A stretch of 20,667 nt of DNA from Hamiltosporidium magnivora. Taxonomy: Eukaryota; Microsporidia; Dubosqiidae. The stretch spans positions 1 through 20,667 of the forward strand of contig PITI01000122.1 of the NCBI GenBank assembly GCA_004325065.1, in the 5' to 3' direction. The first letter of the stretch is position 1; each line of letters begins with the position of its first letter. Below, piece after piece: positions 1 through 10,939 of the stretch. Made by a program: the position numbers and the translations under genes. Below the pieces are notes generated by a model. That model was not told where the DNA came from. It saw nothing but the letters and a program-made list of their open reading frames with translations, and searched no databases.

Positions 1-198
1 TATTTATGAATAGAGTAGTAAAGGGTGTTATAATAAGGGTTATGAATAAGTAGATTGGTTAACGGGTGTTAAATAAAAGGGTATTTATGATTAGAGTAGT
101 AAAGGGTGTTATATAAAGGTTATTTATGTATAGAGTAGTAAAGGGTGTTATAATAAGGTTATTTATGTATAGAGTAGTAAAGGGTGTTATATAAGGGT
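1..198. repeat. Tandem array of ~39-41 bp units (subtelomeric-like)
   Basis: Five head-to-tail units begin at about 1, 41, 82, 121 and 160. Units 1, 3, 4 and 5 are nearly identical and share the cores TAGAGTAGTAAAGGGTGTTA and TATTTATG; unit 2 is clearly diverged (it reads AACGGGTGTT in place of AAAGGGTGTT). The units vary by one or two bases in the stretch after GGGTGTTA (ATAATAAGG versus ATATAAGG). The array starts at the first base of the window, so its full length is unknown. It contains no open frame of note. Its G-rich, T-rich strand and position at the edge of a gene-poor region suggest subtelomeric satellite DNA; that is inference, since no canonical short telomere repeat is visible. 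Confidence 0.85.
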
Positions 199-240
199 TT
201 TAAGTGTTATGTAAGGGGTTTTATATAACCCTATAAATTA
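199..240. other. Degenerate repeat tail with GGGTT/AACCC hairpin
   Basis: The array breaks down into shorter related bits (AAGTGTTATG, AAGGGGTTTT). GGGTT at 216-220 can pair with AACCC at 227-231 across a six-base loop. It marks the edge of the tandem array. No function can be assigned. Confidence 0.4.
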
Positions 241-2023
241 TTAGGAGAATAAAGGAAGTATTTGAACATTTTTAACTTATTTAACCTTAAAAAGATTCAA
301 ACCCAAAGGAAATGTAAATAAGAAAAATAAAATATTTAAATAGGAATTTAGTGTGTGGTTTTAAATGATTTTAATGAAATATATTTATACAACTTGAATG
401 ATATGTGAGAATTGAGGATTTTTAGGTTAATTTTTTACATTTGTCTTTAAATAAACTTAATGAGGATAAAAGAAAGGTTAGATATTGGTTTTGGATGGAG
501 AAAAGGAAAGGTTTTGATTGTAAAATTATCTTGCTTGAGAAGTATAGTTGTTTTCGATTGGAATGTTTTGCTTGATTATGTGGTTGTGAAGAAATTATTA
601 GCAAGGCTAGTAGGGAATTCGTAATAATATTTATTTTCAAAATTTTTTTCAGAATCTTAGTTGAGTCAGATACATGGGATTATAGATGGATTGTCTAGAA
701 AGAATGTCAAAGGAAAGAGAGACTTAAAAAAAGTGCATGAGTGTTGGCTCTATTAATTCTTGGTATTACGACTTCCTCGTTCGTACAACCGCTGCTGGTA
801 TATTATATAAAAAAATGTTGAGTTTAGTAAATAAAATGAAGACGAGAGTATGTTTGTATAAATTCTAATGATTAAGCTTAGGTTCAAGTGCTCTGAGTCG
901 AAATTTTATTAAACGAAAATAAATATTGAGACAGAGAATATACTTAAAAAAAAATATTGATGAGCTGCGAGTATAAATTATGCCAAAGGTCGTTTGCTGG
1001 TTTCTTTAACAATAAAGAATTCTGAAATAAGAAAATCTGCAATTTGTAGCAATAAAAATTGTATCGTGGTCAAGCTCTAAATAAAAAATAGTCTACAAGG
1101 GCAGTAAGAATATGTTGAACAAATGATTTTTTCAACAAAAAATTAGTAAAAATTACTAAAATAATATTACTGAGTAAAGAAATCTCTTAAAATATGAGAA
1201 ATCGAGGTTTGAAATCCTAGGAAATCAATTAATTTATTTTTCATATAGAAGATCGGGTATTTGCATTCTTAGAGAAAATATTAGAAAAGCAAGTTGTTCT
1301 TAATAAAGGACATGTATGTTTAAAATTGATATTGATAAAAAAAAATAGAATATGATTTAAAAATTGCATATTTCAAGAGGTTACTTTGTGAGATATATAA
1401 ATTTGTATTTAGTCTTCCAATTAAACTCGCAATTAAATTATAACAAGCCGGTTATAGTTATATTTCGTATTCATAACTCACTTTACCTATTACTTACATA
1501 AGTCAAGGTAAAATGTGCTATGAGAGCTCAACAGCAATGTAAAAAAAGAGACACGACAGAATATAAATTCAGAATTAGCGATAAAATATATTCAGAAGAC
1601 CGAAAACCTTTTATAAACATTTTTCTGAAATACAGAACTATGCAGTACTTGAAAGCACGGGGAAACGTGATACACTCACTACAGCTCTAGAGTCGAATGG
1701 GATTAACTATCTTCTTAGACAAATAGAAGTATTGATATTCATCAGAACAAAATTTTTTTCCTTCTTAGGATCTTCTGATTCTGGTAAAATGATTTGCTGC
1801 TGACAGAACTCAAAGAAGACGAAATTTGGACTGTTTTTCCAGCCTAGTATTTGGAATAATGTTTTGCACCAGGTGATCATTTGTTTTGCATTAAATTAAA
1901 ACCATAAAACGCATATTCTGAAAATAATGTTTTGCAGAACTACAAAATTGGAATCAATTACCATTAAAAGAAATTTATTTATTTTTTTAATTTGTTCTCT
2001 TATTTCTATCCTTAAAAATGTAG
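241..2023. other. AT-rich stretch without recognisable gene
   Basis: No frame of useful length with an ATG start is present on either strand and I recognise no protein motif. It lies directly upstream of the retroelement remnant at 2024 and the plus strand is A-rich, as in that remnant. The 5' part of the same element (reverse-transcriptase core) may therefore once have been here, but I could not find the RT active-site motifs and do not claim it. Confidence 0.5.
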
Positions 2024-3074
2024 CTTGAAAGAGGATTACATAGTGATGAGGTACGAAACGAACACATGCTTTTAAAACTCTTGGATTGTCTGGAAAAAGG
2101 TTAAGAAATTTTGATAAGAAAAGCAGTAATCCTAAAGGTCGAAAATACTAATAAACCACACTTTGCACTAATAAAAATTTTTGTAAAAGTGAAGTATAGA
2201 TTGGAAGAAGAAGCCACTAAAAATGATTCATACAAGCCAACTTACAAAATTATATAACGAAATAAAAAAGCGAAAATTTTATTCAAAGTTATATAATGCA
2301 AGAAAAAATGAGCTTGTTAGTGTTAGTTACTATTCAAGAAGGCTAAATTAAGAGAATATAAAACCACTTGATGAAGCAATATTTTGCTATATCGGAAATA
2401 AAAATGTATTCTGGAAGGCAGATGATATGTGAAAAGGCTTGATAAATATTAGTAAGGAGTATATCATCTAGCAACTCGATGAGAAAAAACACTAGGTTAT
2501 GATTATACAAGACGCATACTGAACTATTAGCTTTTGTGCCTTATTTGCTTAAATAGAAATGAATTTAAATGTTTGAAACAAATTAGGAACCTTATGTGCA
2601 ACTAGTTGTGGAAAAAGTGTATCTAATGATAAGAGGGGACGCCAGAATAAAAAAGGATATCAATATTCGGATTAATAGACATGATATATTCATTTTATGT
2701 AAGAGCAAAAATAAAATAATATTTATTGAGGTAAGAACTATTTCCTAAGATTCGCTTCAAATAGTGTAAACCGAAAAGGCAAAGATTATGCCCTACTGGT
2801 AGATGAGTTAGGACTTATTCATTTGTGTAGTGTTAAGATGATCCTGTATTTGATGACCTTGTGATGTGTTTTAGCCAAATACCATAAGTCACACCTAAAC
2901 ATACTGCAAATGCCCCATAATGTAAAGGCATAAATTAAGTCGAAAGTACACAAGAAGACAGTCGAAACAATTTCATGTGAGAAAATAAGAAGACTTCAGT
3001 CGAGACTAAATGCCAAAAGAAGATGGGAAAGTGCGTTGATTGGTGTTATCGCGAGTGCCGAGAAGCACAATTAA
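2024..3074 (+). pseudogene. Non-LTR retrotransposon polyprotein remnant, C-terminal part
   Basis: Translating the plus strand and following it across frames gives pieces, in the right order, of the region downstream of the RT core in non-LTR retrotransposon polyproteins. The pieces are LERGLHSDEVRNEHMLLKLL at 2024 (family G-R-G-L-H-S region), then AVILKVEN and FALIKIFVKVKYRLEE, then LYNEIKKRKFYSKLYNARKN around 2240-2310. Next come CYIGNKNVFWKA near 2390, HLATR and LGYDYTRR around 2470-2510, and NRHDIFILCKSKNKIIFIE around 2670-2730. The last fits the PD-(D/E)XK-like restriction-type endonuclease region, with the usual proline replaced by His. The final pieces are AKYHKSHLNIL near 2880 and KVHKKTVETIS near 2945. 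Many stops and frame changes interrupt these, including TAA where the family has a tyrosine codon just before IKSKVHKK. The last open frame ends with TAA at 3072-3074. The family call is from remembered motifs, not a search. The element is dead. Confidence 0.75.
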
Positions 3075-4478
3075 CCAACATTCCCTTTAAAACAAGTTAT
3101 GATCATACAGGATGGTGTTAAATATGTCAAAGCAAAAAAAAACAACGCACTATTTATCTCAGAAGAGGGACCACATAGAGGAACGACAAAAACATAAATA
3201 AACCTTCGGATTTAAAAGAAGATAATATGAGGTACAAGAACTAAAAGGAAATATATAAAAGAGTAAAAACTGTGTGTACCCGGAAATATATTGAATAAAT
3301 TATATCAAAAATTTTATATTAATTTATTTTCAAAAATTCCCAAACGGAATTCTTGCTTACTTTTCAAATTACAAAATTACGCAATTTCCTTTCTTAAGAT
3401 TCAATAAACCGTTTATAGTAGTTTAAATAATATAAACATGGCTACATATATTTACATCTGGGGTCTTTATATATTCAATTCATATACGTAAAGCCCCACT
3501 TATGCTTATAATTTAAATTTATCCGATTATTTCGAAGATATGATATTACCTCTAGAATGGTTCATAACATGATTAACGACGTGTGTAGACAATTGAAGCA
3601 AAATGCTTTGATACTTGCCCTTTCAGATTCTATCTTATTAGTGGGAATGGTGTTAAATGATTAACATTTTTTTAATCTGAAATCAAAAAAATGCAAATCT
3701 AGAAGGAAAACCGAAATCCTAAATAAAAACATTTTTCACACTTTCATAGTGTTTTTAAAAATAAAAGGCGCATTCAAAGAATCTGTTTAAGTATTAATAA
3801 ATTTGGCATTAGAATCAGTTGCGTACTTAAAGTCAAAAATACTAGTTACCTAAATAGATATTACACGATATAAAACCACTGTTATTCATCGGATTCAATA
3901 CACGTTTTTTTCTACAATAAATTTCTTGTTAAAATTCTCTAAATATAGCATTCTCATCGATATAAAACGATGATAATGCCGAGATGTTCAATATTGGAAT
4001 TTAGACAACATCTTGCACTCTATGAACAAAAAGAACTTTCAATTACATAATAATTTAAAATAGACATAACTGAAATTTATTAAAATTGAAGCGCCAAACT
4101 TTATCTATTGGCTGCTATTCAAGTTATTATGAAGCAAATTTTCGGATACTAAAAATGCTAATCAAATACCAAAGAAACATTTTTTACGAAAAATGACTCG
4201 AATTACGAGAATCCATGAAGATCTTTCAAAAGTATCCACTTTATATTTCGCAAGAGCTATTTTATTTGGTCAAAACTATGTTGCGATATATAAATCTTCC
4301 TTCTTTTTTTCACCGTTATATTAACTATGATTAAAATTCGAGTTGGGATAAGTCTTTTCGCCTTAAATCTTATCTTTCTTGGTATTTTTTAATCTAAATT
4401 ATTGTAAATTCGCAAAAAGGCTTTTAATTCATTTATTTTGTTTTCCTTTTTAAATTTAGAACGTTATATTTTCTTATT
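3075..4478. other. AT-rich stretch; one long hairpin, no gene seen
   Basis: No open frame of useful length and no recognisable protein motif. The only structure I can support is the hairpin at 3460-3497, listed separately. The first hundred or so bases may be the 3' untranslated tail of the retroelement remnant, but no poly(A) tract or target-site duplication was identified. Confidence 0.5.
3460..3497. other. Long imperfect hairpin
   Basis: GGGG-T-CTTTA (3460-3469) can pair with TAAAG-CCCC (3489-3497) with a single bulged T. The inner bases (TATAT and ATATA around TCAATTC) extend the stem. In such AT-rich DNA a stem with four G:C pairs at its base is unlikely to be chance. It could be the terminal structure of a transcript from the upstream retroelement remnant or a relic of a small inverted-repeat element. 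Confidence 0.5.
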
Positions 4479-4850
4479 GGTATCTACGCTGAGCTAAGTG
4501 TAATGGTGATAAGTTTTTCTGAAATTTCTCTGGCATTCCTTAGATACCTAAACTGTAAGGCAGTTTCCCCGAAAAAGACATACCTAATTTACTTGCGCGC
4601 TGGATTTTTAGGGTTTCTTACTGCCCGTTTTCTTATGTATTTTTGCAGGTCAAAATATACACTGATTTTCCAAGACCTGCAACAGTCTCAAAGCCAGCAA
4701 TTTCTTTACTTAAATGAACACCAGCTAAGGTATTCATATATAGGTGGCTTAATTGGGGGTTACCTAGATTTTTTAATCAGAACTCAAAGATATAATTCAT
4801 GTCTGATTTTATTGGCTTTAATAATTATATGTTTTTTTTGAAATATACCG
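4479..4850 (+). ncRNA. GC-richer hairpin-rich island, candidate structured RNA
   Basis: This block is visibly richer in G+C than its surroundings (24 of 60 bases in 4561-4620) and holds several strong stems. GGTATCTA (4479-4486) pairs perfectly with TAGATACC (4541-4548). AACTG (4551-4555) pairs with CAGTT (4561-4565). TTGCAGGTC (4643-4651) pairs perfectly with GACCTGCAA (4674-4682), with an inner AAAAT/ATTTT extension. CTA-GGTA near 4724 can pair with TACCTAG near 4762. A run of eight T at 4833-4840 would suit RNA polymerase III termination, but earlier runs of five or six T inside the block argue against a simple Pol III transcript. I cannot match it to a known RNA class. It overlaps a 112-codon ORF, so the two interpretations compete. 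Confidence 0.4.
4503..4841 (+). CDS. Possible small hydrophobic protein (112 aa), doubtful
   Basis: An ATG-started frame of 112 codons ends in TGA at 4839-4841. The product is hydrophobic at both ends: a tract around residues 32-48 (GFLGFLTARFLMYFC) and a strongly hydrophobic C terminus (residues 99-112, SCLILLALIIICFF) that could be a tail anchor. The middle is Gln/Ser-rich. No family is recognised. In favour: it is the longest non-paralogue open frame in very AT-rich DNA. Against: no CCC precedes the ATG, unlike the two genes of the secreted family in this window; local G+C is higher, which lengthens chance ORFs; and the DNA is full of perfect stems, which suggests an RNA gene. Treat it as a coin-toss. 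Confidence 0.3.
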   Translation: MVISFSEISLAFLRYLNCKAVSPKKTYLIYLRAGFLGFLTARFLMYFCRSKYTLIFQDLQQSQSQQFLYLNEHQLRYSYIGGLIGGYLDFLIRTQRYNSCLILLALIIICFF

Positions 4851-7800
4851 GTCCCTAAGTCTTCTAAACAAGTGATAGATCCTAGATTTGCTTTCTATTA
4901 CTTAGCTATTAGATGGCACTAAATTTTTTTTTCCTATCTAGTTACATACAAAACTACAGATGAACCTTGAAAAAAATTAACAGAATTTCAGACACTAACA
5001 TGTCTTATACAACCCTATTTTTTAACGGAAAATCTAATGTGTGCTCATTCCAGCCCGAAAATCTTAAAAATATGTTCATACAATCAGTACAAGCAGAGAG
5101 ATTATAAAGTAGTATTCCTTTATAAGATATTATTTTTAAATATTAATTATTTTAATTTTGATAGCATATAACTTTATAATAGAAAATTAAATAATTCTTT
5201 TAAAGGTCGAGTCAAGCTTATCTTAATGAAAATCGAGCTTTCTGTTCGATTGAACTTCTCCAAGAGAGCAACAATAAAAAACAAGAAATCTTTGAGAGTT
5301 ACAATTGGAAAAGGCTTAATATGTAATGCACTAATAAACTGGTAATTTTGGGCGGAAATTTTTGTATAAATAAATAAATTTATGAATTATTAAAGAGAAA
5401 AAATAACCTTAATATTCTACTATTGCTATAGATATTCAATTCACTTTTATACACAAAAAAATGCCTAATACTTATATTTGTAGTTCAATTTACCTATTTA
5501 TTACTTTTTAAATAAATTATAGTTAGAGGTAACCATATATCAAGCAAATAGTAAAAAGTATAAATATATTAACAAACTGATATTAAAAACAGAAATTGAG
5601 CTTTTTCATGTATATTATCATATTTTTCGAGTTCGAATAGAATATTATAAGGCATGCGGCTAACGTTTCTAGTTCACATAATCAGTTTGTTAATATTTAA
5701 ATGTCACAAGCCTAAACTAATTTCTGAAAGTTTGGATTTTAGTTTGGTCGAATAAGAGAGAAAATTAAAGAAAGCCGAAAATTTGTGGTTTTAACTCGCA
5801 AAATTTGTTAATAAAGTATTATAAATGATATTTTAGAAATAATAAGTATTTCCTTATAATATAAAATAATGAGAATCGCTAGGAACACACTATTTCATGT
5901 AATCTTATAGAACTTAGTTTAAAATAGTTTCCTTCTTATGGAATAAAATCTACATAAATTATTTCAAATTATAGTCTGCTTGTAATTTAATATTTCAAAG
6001 AATAATATTCCGGAATTTCTAATCCAGAAATTCTATATAGGCATTTAAAATTTAATTCTAGAAGTACGAAAATTAATGTTACTCAAAATATTGTAAGGAT
6101 TGAATTGTTATCCCAGATAGGATCATTCTTAATAGCTTATGATGTAGATCTCGTAGGTAACATATATCTTCGGCTATGGTAAATATAACGAAATTATTCA
6201 AATTCTATATGATAACAATAATATTCATCCCACAGATAAAAATACTTATAATATCAAAAAGGTTGGTACTTTTGAAGGTGGAAAGAAACATACGGGTACC
6301 TGATATTACCTCAAAATTTTGCTTTATTACATATATATAATATGTAGGTTAATTATGAAAAAATAATTTTTACACTTCATTAAAGTAATTTGGTTTATAA
6401 ACATACCAGACAAATCCATAACTTATAACACTTCTAAATTGTTTATTCTCATTGTCATAAAAACAAAGATAACTGCATATATAAATCAAGTAGATTTTTT
6501 TGCTGGAATAATAAAAATTAAATATGACTATTGATATCATTAAATTATATATTTGATGGTGTTATAATATCTCTATGATCAAAATTGATTCTTAGTGCGT
6601 GAACTTACAGTTCCTAGTTTCTATATACTCGGCCGTTTAAAATCTAACAAATTTCTGTATAAATTAATTATGTATTCCTTTTCCGATCAATATTATAAAA
6701 AGAAAAGATAAGTTTTATATTGTTTTCAATGCTTTAAAAACAATTTTATGTGAAAAAAAAAATTCTCGAAAAATATGTTGGTGTTGAAACCACAAAAAAT
6801 CCGTTCCAATGACATCATTTCCTTCTAAAAATATCGAAAATAAATTCGATCAGTCTCGGATAAATATTATTTTCAAGCATTATTAATATAAACTAAATAG
6901 TGTTGTATACAGTGAGGAATTTAGCTAAAAAAATACTTTATGTTTTATAGGCTCGAAAAGAATAAAAGAATCGAAATTATACGCTTTTTTTGATATATAA
7001 ATTCATCATTCGTGTGTGTGATCAATTAGGAGATTTTTTTAATACGAGAAGGAATAAAGTAGAAAGACGGTTTTATTAGAAGATATTGAAATATCACAAA
7101 TATAAGTCAAGATTTCGCTTTTATAATTCTGATTTTATTGTCGCAGAAATTCAGTTTGATTTTCAAAATTTTGAGAAATTTAAGTTTTTTAATAATAAAC
7201 TTTTTTTGAAATTTACTCAAAGGCATTTTTGCGGCTTTTAGATTAAAAATTTATAATAAAACTTCAGCGGAAGATGTATTTTCTTTGAATTCCTTGGATA
7301 TTTTCGAAATCAAATTCAATAAATGAATGAGTTGTTTTGATTTACATTTAGATTTTAAAATTTTTATTAATTGATAAATATATAAAATCTTTTGAATAGC
7401 AGTAGTTTACACGGTAATCAAGCTACTATATAACTTGAAATGTTAACGTACGAAATTCCATGTAAACCATATTCCAATTCAATGTTGTTCATTTTCATTT
7501 ATAAAAGTAAAATATAATCAGCTTTGGTTTTAAGCAATATAACAAAAAAAATTTAGATATATGTTAAATAATTGTAAACCTAAATTTTTAAACTTAAAAT
7601 ATTCGATCAAATGTAAGAAATTCTATCAGAATACAATTCCTTAGAAAGATAAATTATGCCTCTGGAATATAATTGATAATCCTCAATCAGAAAAATATAA
7701 TAGATAATGTGAATATGAAATCGATCTAAGTTGCGTTCAATCTAACATTTTTTTCAATAGCATTTATTTCCTTTTATTATTTTAGGTATATAATAGTGAT

Positions 7801-7942
7801 TTTTAACATAATAAATTTAAAAAATCTATTATCACATATTGAAAAAACTTTTTCTAAAGAGTATTTCTTAATTTAGATCTGATCAAAACTTAATTCTCAA
7901 ACTTTTAAATTTATGAAGAAAAAATAAAAAAAAATAATTATC
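4851..7942. other. AT-rich stretch without recognisable gene
   Basis: About 3 kb with dense stops in all frames, numerous A and T runs and only short microsatellite-like bits (for example GTGTGTGTG near 7014). I see no protein motif and no GC-richer island. The one structured feature is the inverted repeat at 5566-5696. The 3' untranslated region of the minus-strand pseudogene would lie just left of 7943, but I see no clear polyadenylation signal there. Confidence 0.5.
5566..5696. repeat. 16-bp perfect inverted repeat around a 99-nt spacer
   Basis: ATATTAACAAACTGAT at 5566-5581 recurs exactly inverted as ATCAGTTTGTTAATAT at 5681-5696. The 99-nt spacer carries no open frame of note. It contains the near-palindrome TTCGAGTTCGAA and a small GC-richer patch (GGCATGCGGC). 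The arrangement resembles a miniature inverted-repeat transposable element of 131 bp or a large stem-loop. No target-site duplication is obvious in the immediate flanks, and no second copy was noticed in the window. Confidence 0.65.
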
Positions 7943-9516
7943 TCAAATAAAATCATGTTTGATTATAAACTTTGCATTTGCAGCATATTTAGTTGAAAAG
8001 GATTCAAAAATAAAAGTAAAACAGTAAATAATATTTTCTTTGATTCTTGTATCCACATAGCCCGTATCTTCTTTCTCTTGTGAAATCTCACCTTCCAACT
8101 TATTTTCTACAAGGAACTCTTTAAATATACGATCTATCACAGCATTTTGACTTTTATATATGGAAAACAACATGTGTAGATGCTTGAATGTTATTTTCCA
8201 CTATGTTTAAAAACTTTTCAATTCTTCACCATAAGATTGCAAATTTGTAGTTCGGATAAAATGGTTCTTAAGCTGTCTATCACGATCTTTTTTAATCATA
8301 GGAAAACATTGTTTTATTCAATAAAAAACGTTTCTTTTTGTAATGTGAAAAAAAGCTTTTGCACAAAACCTAAAAGCTAGTCTTCAATATTTAAATAAAA
8401 AGACAAATTCAAAATTCTATTGGAAAACTCTTCAAATCGAACTTTATAAGAATTTAAACAAGGCTCTATCGATTCGCTAGGAATCACGCAGTTCGATTCC
8501 TTTGTTAATCAAACGGTATCGTGTTCACTGTCAAAATCAAAAATAAATGTAAAAATTCGATTTCTAAAATAACCAGGAAAATTTTGATTGAAATAACCTC
8601 GGCTATATTCTCACTATGTTGTGCAGCTAAAAGTTTTTTTTTTATCCAAATTAGTTCGGAAAAAAGGTCCTTTTAATTTTTGATCAGTAGATGAATATTT
8701 TACATCATAATATTCTGGCAGTACCCATTTATAACCTGTATAAAGGCTTTCTATATTTTTATAAAAGTCATTTGTTCGAATCTCTGCGTTCAAAATACAT
8801 AGGTTGCGTTCGAAATCGTAGACTAAAAATGAAAGAGGCTCTTTTAGTAAAAACAAAAACCCAACTCGCAAAAGTACAAATACTTTACTCCATAAAAATT
8901 TTATAAATTTTCTATTGTTAATACTGCCTATAATGATTTCTATTTGTTTCTTTCCATCACGCGTTTTTATATTTTCTACCTCGGGAATAATATCATCGAG
9001 TTCTGTTAAATATAAAGAATCCGAAAAATTTACTTTTTTTAATTGATCTTTAAACAATTTATCTTCGAGCCCCCCCCCCCAATAAAATATTTTTATTAAC
9101 CTCTATGTATTTTTCAATAAATATTTTCATAAAATCCAAAAATATTTTTTTATATATGGTTGTCTTACTCATTTCATCTCTCAGATATGAACCATAAACG
9201 CGACTTTTGTAGCTTTCGATCGTTCTTTCTGAGCAAACATTGAAAACAGTTTTAATATTTCCTAAATTCGTATCAAAAAATATTTTTAAAAAAGGAATAG
9301 CGAGTGGAGTATCTTCTAATAAATCTTTATATCTATTTGTAAAAATCATATGAAAACATTTTTTTCTTGATGGTTTAGAAGAAGTGTCATCTTGCAATGC
9401 TTGATTCTTAGTGTTTTCTAGGCTTCTATCAGCAGAAGGAATTTAAATGTCTGATTTACACTTTGCTCAGTGCTACACAATATATTTTGCGCGAAAAATA
9501 TTAAAAGAATATTCAT
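7943..9516 (-). pseudogene. Decayed paralogue of the 515-aa secreted protein gene
   Basis: It aligns end to end with the intact protein at 19024-20571. It starts at ATG 9516 with a signal-peptide-like stretch (MNILLIFFAQNILCST, against MNACIALILHNILCLRVSG), and this frame stops at 9418-9420. Another frame then continues from about 9442 (DTPLAIPFLKIFFDT against DISIAIPLVKILFQT) to the G run. A further frame covers 9068-8614 (GYKWVLPEYYD against NNWKCPSYYD) and continues past stops with FTFIFDFD, LNLSFYLNIED and KETFFIE. In-frame stops lie at 8614-8616, 8611-8613, 8509-8511, 8377-8379, 8314-8316 and 8296-8298; the 8377 TAG replaces a conserved Trp. Two more frame changes follow (RIEKFLNIVENN near 8230, then KSQNAVIDRIFKEF from 8173) before a TGA at 7943. 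With at least four frame changes and six stops, this is a genuine pseudogene. It still has a CCC before the ATG. Confidence 0.93.
9070..9080. repeat. Homopolymer run of 11 C inside the pseudogene
   Basis: On the coding (minus) strand this is an 11-G run. The upstream pseudogene frame runs into it (LLGGGARR then stop) and the downstream homologous frame comes out of it, so the frame change lies at or next to the run. It is the only long G/C homopolymer in the window. It could be a slippage lesion or a sequencing error. It is unlikely to be a working phase switch, because the same gene carries many other stops. Confidence 0.9.
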
Positions 9517-9540
9517 GGGGTGTTATATTTTTTTATATAT
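9517..9540 (-). promoter_or_regulatory. CCC start signal and TATA-like element of the pseudogene
   Basis: Reading the minus strand, ATATATAAAA (9540-9531) is followed by ATAACACCCC directly before ATG 9516. The intact paralogue has the same arrangement (TATAAAG, then CGACCC, then ATG). A CCC or GGG triplet just before the start codon is a known microsporidian signal for the very short 5' untranslated regions of well-expressed genes. Its retention supports 9516 as the ancestral start. Confidence 0.6.
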
Positions 9541-10939
9541 TTGCGATCCAATTTACTTTAAAAGCTCAAATTAAATAACTTTTTTCGAATATTTTTTTCA
9601 CTTTAAAAAATTATTGTTTTGGTCTTATTTAATAAAAAATCATTCTTGTATATCGAATGTCTCTAAAATGAATTATGGCGCAATAAAAAGCTCAATGAAA
9701 TTACAAAGTCGAAGACAAAAAATATTTTTAAAAACAAAAAATCCAACCAATTTGATTTCTAAACAAAAATGAAATAAAAATTCAAGTGCACGAAATAAGA
9801 AATTAATAATTTAATTTTAGTTTTTTAAAAGACATGAGAATAATCTTCAATATTCCGTTAATATATATGTATTTTTTGAATACTTAATAAAGATAGTCTT
9901 ATTATATTTATAATGAGTGTATATAAAGCCAAGAAATTTGCTAAAAATTGATATGCATGTTTTAAGATGCCAGATTTATAAAACCAAAATTTCATTTACT
10001 CTATTTTCATAAATAATTTTAATTTTTCTATTTTTAGGCATTTCAAAAATCCTTTTTTGGATGTTTGTACATAAAAATAAATTTTTATTACTGTTTCTCG
10101 GTCGATTCATAAAACATAATACATTTATCGTTTAAAAATCATATATTCAAATTTTTTGAAACACATCATATTATTGCCATACTTTCGATGTTAAGTGAAT
10201 TTAACAACAATAAATTATCTCTACTCAATCTGTATTTTATCACAGGCGTATTTATTGTCAAATATATTATTAACCATGTTTTCTGCTAGTAAGTGATTTT
10301 GTGTAGCAAACATACGTATAAAGTTTTAAAAATTGCAATTTTAGAAATTATATGAAGTGTTATATGCGGCTTTGAGTCTAAAAACAATACAATTTTTCCG
10401 AAAATAAAAATAATTTATTTTTTTTCTATTTTATATAATGGCTTATTTAATTCATAGGCTTACGCGTAAAATGAATCAAATATTTTTTTGAACGTAATAT
10501 TGACGACACCCTATCATTAATTAATTATTTTTACAAAAAACTGAATTTGAATCTAAAATATTAACCATATGAAATGAAATATTAACGAACTGGTATTATT
10601 ACACTTGATAATAATCTTTCTTCATAATCATGTTGGATATATTTAAATCACCTGTGAAACGGTTATAAAAATTAATTCAAGTTAATTATCCTGTTACTTT
10701 TTAGTAATAGACATTGCAAAAAATATTTGTCAATATTTTTTAGGTTTAATATATGTATGTACCAAGATAAGGGAAATCAATGAAAAAAACAGTTCTCGTA
10801 GAATACTGCCAAATATTATTATCACCATTTTAGATTGGATAAGATGAATCAATATAGCCCAAATCTTAAAAAATATACAAAGAGTAGGCAATTATGAGAG
10901 ATTTTGAAATAATAACTTCTTCGATAACAATTGCTCTTT
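9541..10939. other. AT-rich stretch without recognisable gene
   Basis: Dense stops in all frames, long A and T runs, and no motif or structured GC-richer patch that I can support. It separates the secreted-protein pseudogene from the second retroelement remnant. Confidence 0.5.

Noticed and set aside
1..198. CRISPR array
   Set aside because: The repeats are contiguous with no unique spacers and the context is eukaryotic.
422..640. Minus-strand frame of 72 codons with a hydrophobic, signal-peptide-like beginning
   Set aside because: It opens with TTG and contains no ATG at all, has no CCC signal and resembles nothing; chance ORF most likely.
8466..8506. tRNA-like wording (GTTCGATTCC) with a 7-bp stem, AGGAATC (8479-8485) pairing GATTCCT (8495-8501)
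   Set aside because: No acceptor stem or proper T stem forms, and the bases align with the coding sequence of the paralogue (CVIPSESIEPC against CVFPKRYPECF), so it is pseudogene DNA.
8180..8906. Plus-strand frames of 66 and 71 codons across the pseudogene
   Set aside because: They lie antisense to sequence that aligns with the intact secreted protein; shadows of the minus-strand pseudogene.
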